NCBI GenBank assembly: GCA_032718475.1
Contig: JAUCBJ010008027.1
Span: forward strand, 32,010 to 96,009
Length of the DNA stretch: 64,000 nucleotides
Direction: 5' to 3'
Source: Nemertoderma westbladi
Lineage: Eukaryota; Xenacoelomorpha; Nemertodermatida; Nemertodermatidae
Both the position numbers and the translations under genes were made by a program. The first letter of the stretch is position 1, and every line of letters begins with the position of its first letter. The notes under the pieces were generated by a model that worked only from the letters and a program-made list of their open reading frames with translations, did not search any database and had not been told where the DNA came from. Shown one piece after another: positions 62,057 through 64,000 of the stretch.

Positions 62057-62250
62057 GAACGTCACGAAATTAATTTATGGACGTCCCGAAATTAATTTAT
62101 GGACGTCCCGAAATTAACTATATGGACGTCCCGAAATTAACTTATGGACGTCCCGAAAATAATCTATCAACCAATCAGAATCGTAATGAAATAACTAATT
62201 AATGGACGTCCATAAATTAATTTCGGGATGTTAATTTCGGAAATTAATTT
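62057..62250. repeat. GGACGTCCCGAAATTAA tandem array with an inverted copy
   Basis: Five units of about 23 bp (TTATGGACGTCCCGAAATTA) at 62057-62160, then after 40 bp an inverted partner (GGACGTCCATAAATTAATTT, then CGGGATGTTAATTTCGG). GGACGTCC is itself palindromic. This resembles the repeat-bearing ends of a short foldback-type MITE. Confidence 0.75.
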
Positions 62251-62311
62251 CAATAATATTTTTTTTATAATAAAATTTTTTTTTAATATTTTTTTACAAT
62301 GCAAAATTCGC

Positions 62312-62734
62312 GGACACTGCGGGGTGACTACAAAACAAAGACCCAATTATAAAGACCTGCATAATCTTGTTACATGTGTTAATTTTCGTTAATTGTTTTC
62401 AATCCCCCCGTCACGCCTCTGTAACTTGCTCCTTTACTAACCTGCTCCTTTAAATAGCAATGGTACATAACGCTCATTGTGACCTGTACAAAACAAAGAG
62501 GTAAAGTCGCGTTACGTCCCAAAGAGCGTTAGGTTCCAAAGAGCTTTAGGTCCCATTGCCAGAGAGCGTGAGGTCACATTGCCATTTAAAGGAGCAGGTT
62601 AGTAAAGAAGCAGGTTACAGAGACGTGTTGGGGAACTAAAACAATAAACGAAAGTTAACACATGTGTTTTGTATTTGTACAGGTCTTTATTATTTGGGTC
62701 GTTGGTCTTTCTTTTGTAGTCACCCGACACTGCG
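62312..62734. mobile_element. Foldback MITE with long inverted arms
   Basis: Left arm about 62312-62462 and right arm about 62577-62734 are imperfect reverse complements over some 150 bp (GTAACTTGCTCCTTTACTAA / GTAACCTGCTTCTTTACTAA; GGGTGACTACAAAA; CATGTGTTAA). The central 110 bp is unique. No ORF belongs to it. I see no clear target-site duplication. Confidence 0.8.
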
Positions 62735-63744
62735 GTGTTGCGTGGGGGCCACCAATCCACCCACCCACACTCAACTCCCAACTTCCTGGACATTAGGATA
62801 CTGAGTGAAAGCGTTTGAAACTACTACAGGAACTCCATGGCAGACTATGGGCTAGCGACTAGGGACTGGCGCCCTTGAACATGTAAACTGTAGGGGCCTA
62901 GTACCTACTTTACCACCTACCTTAAAGTGACCTGTGGGACCAGCCCATTATTAGTGAGGTCGGCATTTCTCTTTATCCTGCCGCTCTCTATGTATTACAA
63001 TAGCATACAGCTAACCAATGGCAATGGTCTCCCCCAGTGCGGGAAAGACAAGCAGGCTACCATTGAAATGAATAGGGGAAGGATAATATGGTGTGTTCCT
63101 GTTCCCATCCTAATGTCTGTCGTCTTGGCTCAGCTAAGCTTAAACAGAGCCACAGCCTTACAATAGAGCTTTACCTAAATACACTTCCAGTGAGCCAAGC
63201 AGTAGTAGTGGCGGGTTAGCTCCAAAATGCCCATGTAGGATTTCTTCGAAAAAGGACCATCAATAATAGTCAACCCCATCTACTTATAGTACTCATAATT
63301 AGATATTAATATTAGTTAATAATTTATTATTAATTAGTTAATTATTAATAATTAGTTAATTATTAATAATTAGTTAATATTAATATTAGATAATAATACT
63401 CATAATTAAAACTATTACATAATTAGTATCTATGTAATGTATGTATGTATGTATAATTATGTATGTATTATGGATGTATGTATGTATAATTACTCTAGTA
63501 AACAAAACAATATATCATTCGGGGGATGGAATATATAGGTCATCTAATTAATTGTTTAAAGATTAGCAAACAATACAATGTAATTGAATTGATGAAATCC
63601 ATAAATAAAACGTGGATACATAATGTAAAATCGGGATGCAAAATATAAATTTCTGTTCGCGCTTTCAGACCTTTGGCAGTTTAACCCACCAAATCAAGAT
63701 GTCTTCTAGATATTAAATCTGCTTTTAGTCTATGACAAGTATTT
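62735..63744. repeat. Intergenic DNA with AT microsatellites
   Basis: 63290-63400 is built from TAATTAGTTAATTATTAA units and 63430-63490 from TATG units. An open frame at 62927-63166 has no coding character that I trust. Confidence 0.55.
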
Positions 63745-63998
63745 GATTCACTACACTAGTCGAAACCAATCCGTGCGCGACCATTCACCCGCTGGATATT
63801 CCCGGGAGATTGGGTTCGACGGTTTAATTTTTATTGCTATGTAAGCCTAATGTATTATTCGACTGACAGTATTATATAATTTCTGACAATATTATTCACC
63901 TTCGGTAATATTAACAGTTCCTTTAGGACGTGGCGCTTTATCTATATAAACAGAGTTATGACTTAAACTACTCACAACGATATGGCTTAATTATAATT
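63745..63998 (-). repeat. Inverted repeat pair, right copy
   Basis: Reverse-complement partner of 56780-57000. The most conserved part is 63920-63965 (ACAGTTCCTTTAGGACGTGG, CGCTTTAT, AAACAGAGTTATGACTT). Similarity may extend beyond the window edge. Confidence 0.75.
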
Positions 63999-64000
63999 CA

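Noticed and set aside
62927-63166. 79-codon ORF with a hydrophobic start
   Set aside because: Short, no homology that I recognise, and not a plausible GRL terminal exon (no TY-QF motif or fitting acceptor).

Overview
This is a transposon-rich window from an invertebrate animal nuclear genome. The evidence is spliced genes with GT-AG introns, BEL/Pao and Ty1/copia LTR retrotransposons, LINE fragments, a piggyBac-type MITE, long AT-rich tracts, and recurring ACCGGTA and TAGGCCTA words. I cannot fix the phylum from sequence alone. There is no bacterial or organellar signature, no rRNA and no CRISPR array.

Layout. 1-13658: two minus-strand BEL/Pao elements joined through one shared LTR (E0, gag only, running off the left edge; E1, decayed gag-pol with an extra ORF after integrase). 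13659-14830: AT-rich spacer. 14831-28655: E4, a nearly complete minus-strand BEL/Pao element with 610-bp LTRs and an open 2146-codon polyprotein; its 5' LTR is split by a 1.1-kb piggyBac-like MITE with TTAA target duplication. 28656-31895: decayed LINE fragments and short repeats. 31896-43397: a plus-strand gustatory-receptor-like (GRL) 7TM gene that I assembled by hand from four exons with matching phases. Its introns hold a LINE, minisatellites, a tRNA-like SINE head, a second kind of reverse-transcriptase element, a complete copia element (5-bp target duplication, tRNA-iMet primer site) and a CGCGAG minisatellite. 44340-52078: C-tracts, tandem repeats and two BEL/Pao derivatives placed head to head (E3 minus, E2 plus). 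52079-55897: non-coding DNA, then a broken 2.2-kb coding region of unknown family. 56780-64000: an inverted repeat pair about 6.8 kb apart that encloses an intact single-exon leucine-rich-repeat gene (59021-60685, minus), plus palindromes, a GACGTC repeat array and a foldback element.

Only the GRL gene and the LRR gene look like host genes. Most retroelements lie antisense to the GRL gene. The observations most worth following are the GRL gene with its missing terminal exon, the in-frame TGA-ATG junction between the two E4 ORFs, the unknown ORF region at 53.7-55.9 kb, the hairpin just after the LRR stop codon, and the G-tract at which the E3 gag reading frame changes.
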